Assembly: GCA_029933295.1 (NCBI GenBank)
Contig: JAOZOL010000134.1
Location: 1 to 6,728, forward strand
Reading direction: 5' to 3'
DNA length: 6,728 bases
From: Desulfobacterales bacterium
GTDB taxonomy: Bacteria > Desulfobacterota > Desulfobacteria > Desulfobacterales > Desulfosalsimonadaceae
Part shown: piece after piece, positions 5,117 through 6,728 of the stretch
Layout of the letters: every line of letters starts with the position of its first letter
How positions within the stretch are numbered: position 1 is the first letter of the stretch
Position numbers and translations under genes: made by a program
The notes under the pieces: generated by a model
Databases searched by the model: none
What the model saw: the letters and a program-made list of their open reading frames with translations, nothing else
What the model was told of the DNA's origin: nothing

Positions 5117-6728
5117 ATGACACACGGCAATTTAACGTTTTTACCGGAATGGCGCCAACTGGCATCCTGTGCAAAAAAAATTTCGCGTCCGGAAAATCAT
5201 TTAAAAAATCTGATAAAACAGAAAAACCGGATTGAAAAATTTTCATTACAATCCGCAGGTTTGTTTTTTGATTTTTCCCGCCAGCGAATAGATGATACGG
5301 CATTGGACCTTCTGGTCAAACTTGCTGAAACAATAGATGCAACAAAAAAGTTTAATCAGATGATGGGCGGAGAACATGTCAATACCACGGAAAACCGGGC
5401 AGCACTACACACAGCGACCCGGAATTTTTCAAATAAGCCGGTATCAGATAACGGCCATAATGTCATGCCGGATATTATTCGGATCAGGGAAGAAATTAAA
5501 CAATTTTCCAAAGATGCTGCAAGCGGAAAAATTACCGGTCAGACCGGTTTGGCTTTTACGGATGTGGTCGTGATCGGCATTGGCGGCTCCTATCTGGGGA
5601 CTGAATTTGTGGCAACAGCCCTGCAACACCATGCAGATAAGGGGATTAAACTCCATTTTCTGTCAAATGTAGATATCGATAATTTCGGCGGGATTGCAGA
5701 GCGTATTTCTCCTGAAACCACGTTGTGGATTGTTATTTCGAAAAGTTATACCACCGCTGAAACAAAGGCCAACGAAAGTCTGGTGATTAATTTCTTGTCA
5801 CAACATAATTTGGAGCCTAAAAATCATGTGGTGACGGTTACCAGCAAGGGAAGTCCCGGAGATGATCCCGCTAATCCGGTTTTGAAAACATTTCACATGT
5901 TTGATTTTATCGGCGGCAGATACAGCGTCACATCAGCAGTGGGCGGTGTGCCATTAAGCCTTTTTCTGGGATATGACAGGTTTGAAGCGTTTTTAAAGGG
6001 CGCGGAGGAAATGGATATTCATGCAAACACAGCGTCTGTAATGAAGAATATTCCGCTCATGGCCGCATTAATAAGCATTTGGAATAATAATTTTCTGGGA
6101 TATCCGGCCCTGGGCCTGATCCCCTATTCTTCCGCACTCGCAAAGCTCGCCCCGCATGTTCAGCAGCTTTCAATGGAAAGCAACGGAAAGTCGGTCACAG
6201 CCTCCGGTGAACCTGTCGGTATCGACTGCGGGACCATTATTTTTGGTGAACCCGGGACCAATGCCCAGCATTCTTTTTTTCAACTGGCACACCAGGGACG
6301 TGCATTTCCCATTGATTTTATCGGTGTGGTCAATCCGTATTACAAAGAGTATACCGACAAATCAAAAGGCGTTACCAATCATCAGGAACTATGGGCTAAT
6401 CTTATCGCACAACCCCAGGCCCTTGCTGAAGGTAAAGATGACCGCATACCGGCAAAAAATTTTTCAGGCAATCGTCCGTCTTCAACAATTCTGATCAATG
6501 ACTTGTCACCGGAAAACATCGGACGGCTCCTGGCATTCTATGAAGCAAAGACGGTTTATGAAGCATTTATTTGGGGCATCAACCCGTTTGATCAATACGG
6601 TGTCGAACTCGGTAAAACCATGGCCACAGATATCAGGGATGAAATGGTCCGAAAAAATAAAAATCCCGATTACCGGTTTGATAATCGGGATCCCATTAAA
6701 AAATTCTATTTAGAAACGCTATTTAAAA
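5117..6728 (+). CDS. pgi: Glucose-6-phosphate isomerase, 3' end cut by the window (537 codons visible)
   Basis: Pgi interconverts glucose-6-phosphate and fructose-6-phosphate in glycolysis and gluconeogenesis, in the cytoplasm, usually as a dimer. I translated the frame from ATG 5117 and found it open to the window edge with no frameshift. The sugar-phosphate loop VVIGIGGSYLG places GIGGS at 154-158. The first family signature, FIGGRYSVTSAVGG, lies around 264-277 with Arg268. The second, INPFDQYGVELGK, ends at Lys500. The catalytic residues of E. coli Pgi (Glu355, His386, Lys514) correspond to Glu354 in SMESNGKS, His385 in GTNAQHSFFQLAHQG, and Lys500. The 537 visible residues compare with 549 in E. 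coli, so only a few codons should be missing. It follows the DHH gene after 4 nt, with a coupled ribosome binding site. Its 3' coding end contains a minus-strand terminator-like hairpin. Confidence 0.96.
   Translation, partial: MTHGNLTFLPEWRQLASCAKKISRPENHLKNLIKQKNRIEKFSLQSAGLFFDFSRQRIDDTALDLLVKLAETIDATKKFNQMMGGEHVNTTENRAALHTATRNFSNKPVSDNGHNVMPDIIRIREEIKQFSKDAASGKITGQTGLAFTDVVVIGIGGSYLGTEFVATALQHHADKGIKLHFLSNVDIDNFGGIAERISPETTLWIVISKSYTTAETKANESLVINFLSQHNLEPKNHVVTVTSKGSPGDDPANPVLKTFHMFDFIGGRYSVTSAVGGVPLSLFLGYDRFEAFLKGAEEMDIHANTASVMKNIPLMAALISIWNNNFLGYPALGLIPYSSALAKLAPHVQQLSMESNGKSVTASGEPVGIDCGTIIFGEPGTNAQHSFFQLAHQGRAFPIDFIGVVNPYYKEYTDKSKGVTNHQELWANLIAQPQALAEGKDDRIPAKNFSGNRPSSTILINDLSPENIGRLLAFYEAKTVYEAFIWGINPFDQYGVELGKTMATDIRDEMVRKNKNPDYRFDNRDPIKKFYLETLFK
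6652..6691 (-). terminator. Minus-strand intrinsic terminator inside the 3' end of pgi
   Basis: ATCCCGATTA (6663-6672) and TAATCGGGAT (6682-6691) are perfect 10-bp arms around a 9-nt loop. Read on the minus strand, the stem is followed at once by TTTT, A and TTTTTT (plus 6662-6652), the classical hairpin-plus-U-tract layout. On the plus strand no T-run follows, so it should not stop pgi transcription. It would end a minus-strand transcript entering from beyond the right edge. The bases also encode KNKNPDYRFDNRDP of Pgi, so partial coincidence is possible. Confidence 0.55.

Noticed and set aside
5376..6713. Several short plus-strand frames (5376-5573, 6156-6494, 6498-6713) suggesting a broken pgi
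   Set aside because: Translation from 5117 gives one uninterrupted Pgi reading with all signatures in order; the short frames are out-of-frame shadows.

Overview
The window holds six protein-coding genes of chromosomal, housekeeping character in a moderately AT-rich genome. The GlmM-type mutase, the 'UDP-GlcNAc pyrophosphorylase'-named beta-helix protein, the DHH 'exopolyphosphatase' and the small conserved protein at the left edge together resemble Desulfobacterota (deltaproteobacterial, sulfate-reducer-like) gene content. That placement is an inference from protein character; no marker gene is present. No tRNA, rRNA, CRISPR array, transposase or phage gene is visible.

Layout: (1) 40-300, minus strand: an 86-residue protein of unknown function, with a good promoter candidate at 369-397. 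(2) 523-1236, plus strand: a Bax inhibitor-1/YccA family membrane protein with a strong Shine-Dalgarno that places its start at 523. (3) 1237-1437: a 201-bp gap between converging genes, filled with hairpins. These include a perfect 16-bp-arm palindrome and a related smaller one that look like REP-type units. (4) 4009-1438, minus strand: a two-gene unit with a 16-nt gap. It runs from a GlmU-C-terminus-like left-handed beta-helix protein into glmM (phosphoglucosamine mutase). (5) 4010-4170: a divergent promoter region with promoter candidates both ways, a 10-bp palindrome and repeated CGTTAAT words. (6) 4171-6728, plus strand: a DHH-family phosphoesterase, then pgi (glucose-6-phosphate isomerase) after 4 nt. 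pgi is open to the window edge and probably lacks only its last few codons.

How the genes fit: Pgi makes or uses fructose-6-phosphate, the precursor of glucosamine-6-phosphate. GlmM converts glucosamine-6-phosphate to glucosamine-1-phosphate, the substrate pool for GlmU. The beta-helix protein resembles the acetyltransferase half of GlmU but has no nucleotidyltransferase half, and Asn stands where the catalytic His should be. The two divergent units therefore flank the hexose-phosphate to UDP-GlcNAc branch point and share one control region. The two most interesting signals are this orphan GlmU-like protein and a textbook minus-strand intrinsic terminator buried in the 3' coding end of pgi. 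The terminator predicts a converging gene just past the right edge. I did not find a clearly novel multi-gene system.
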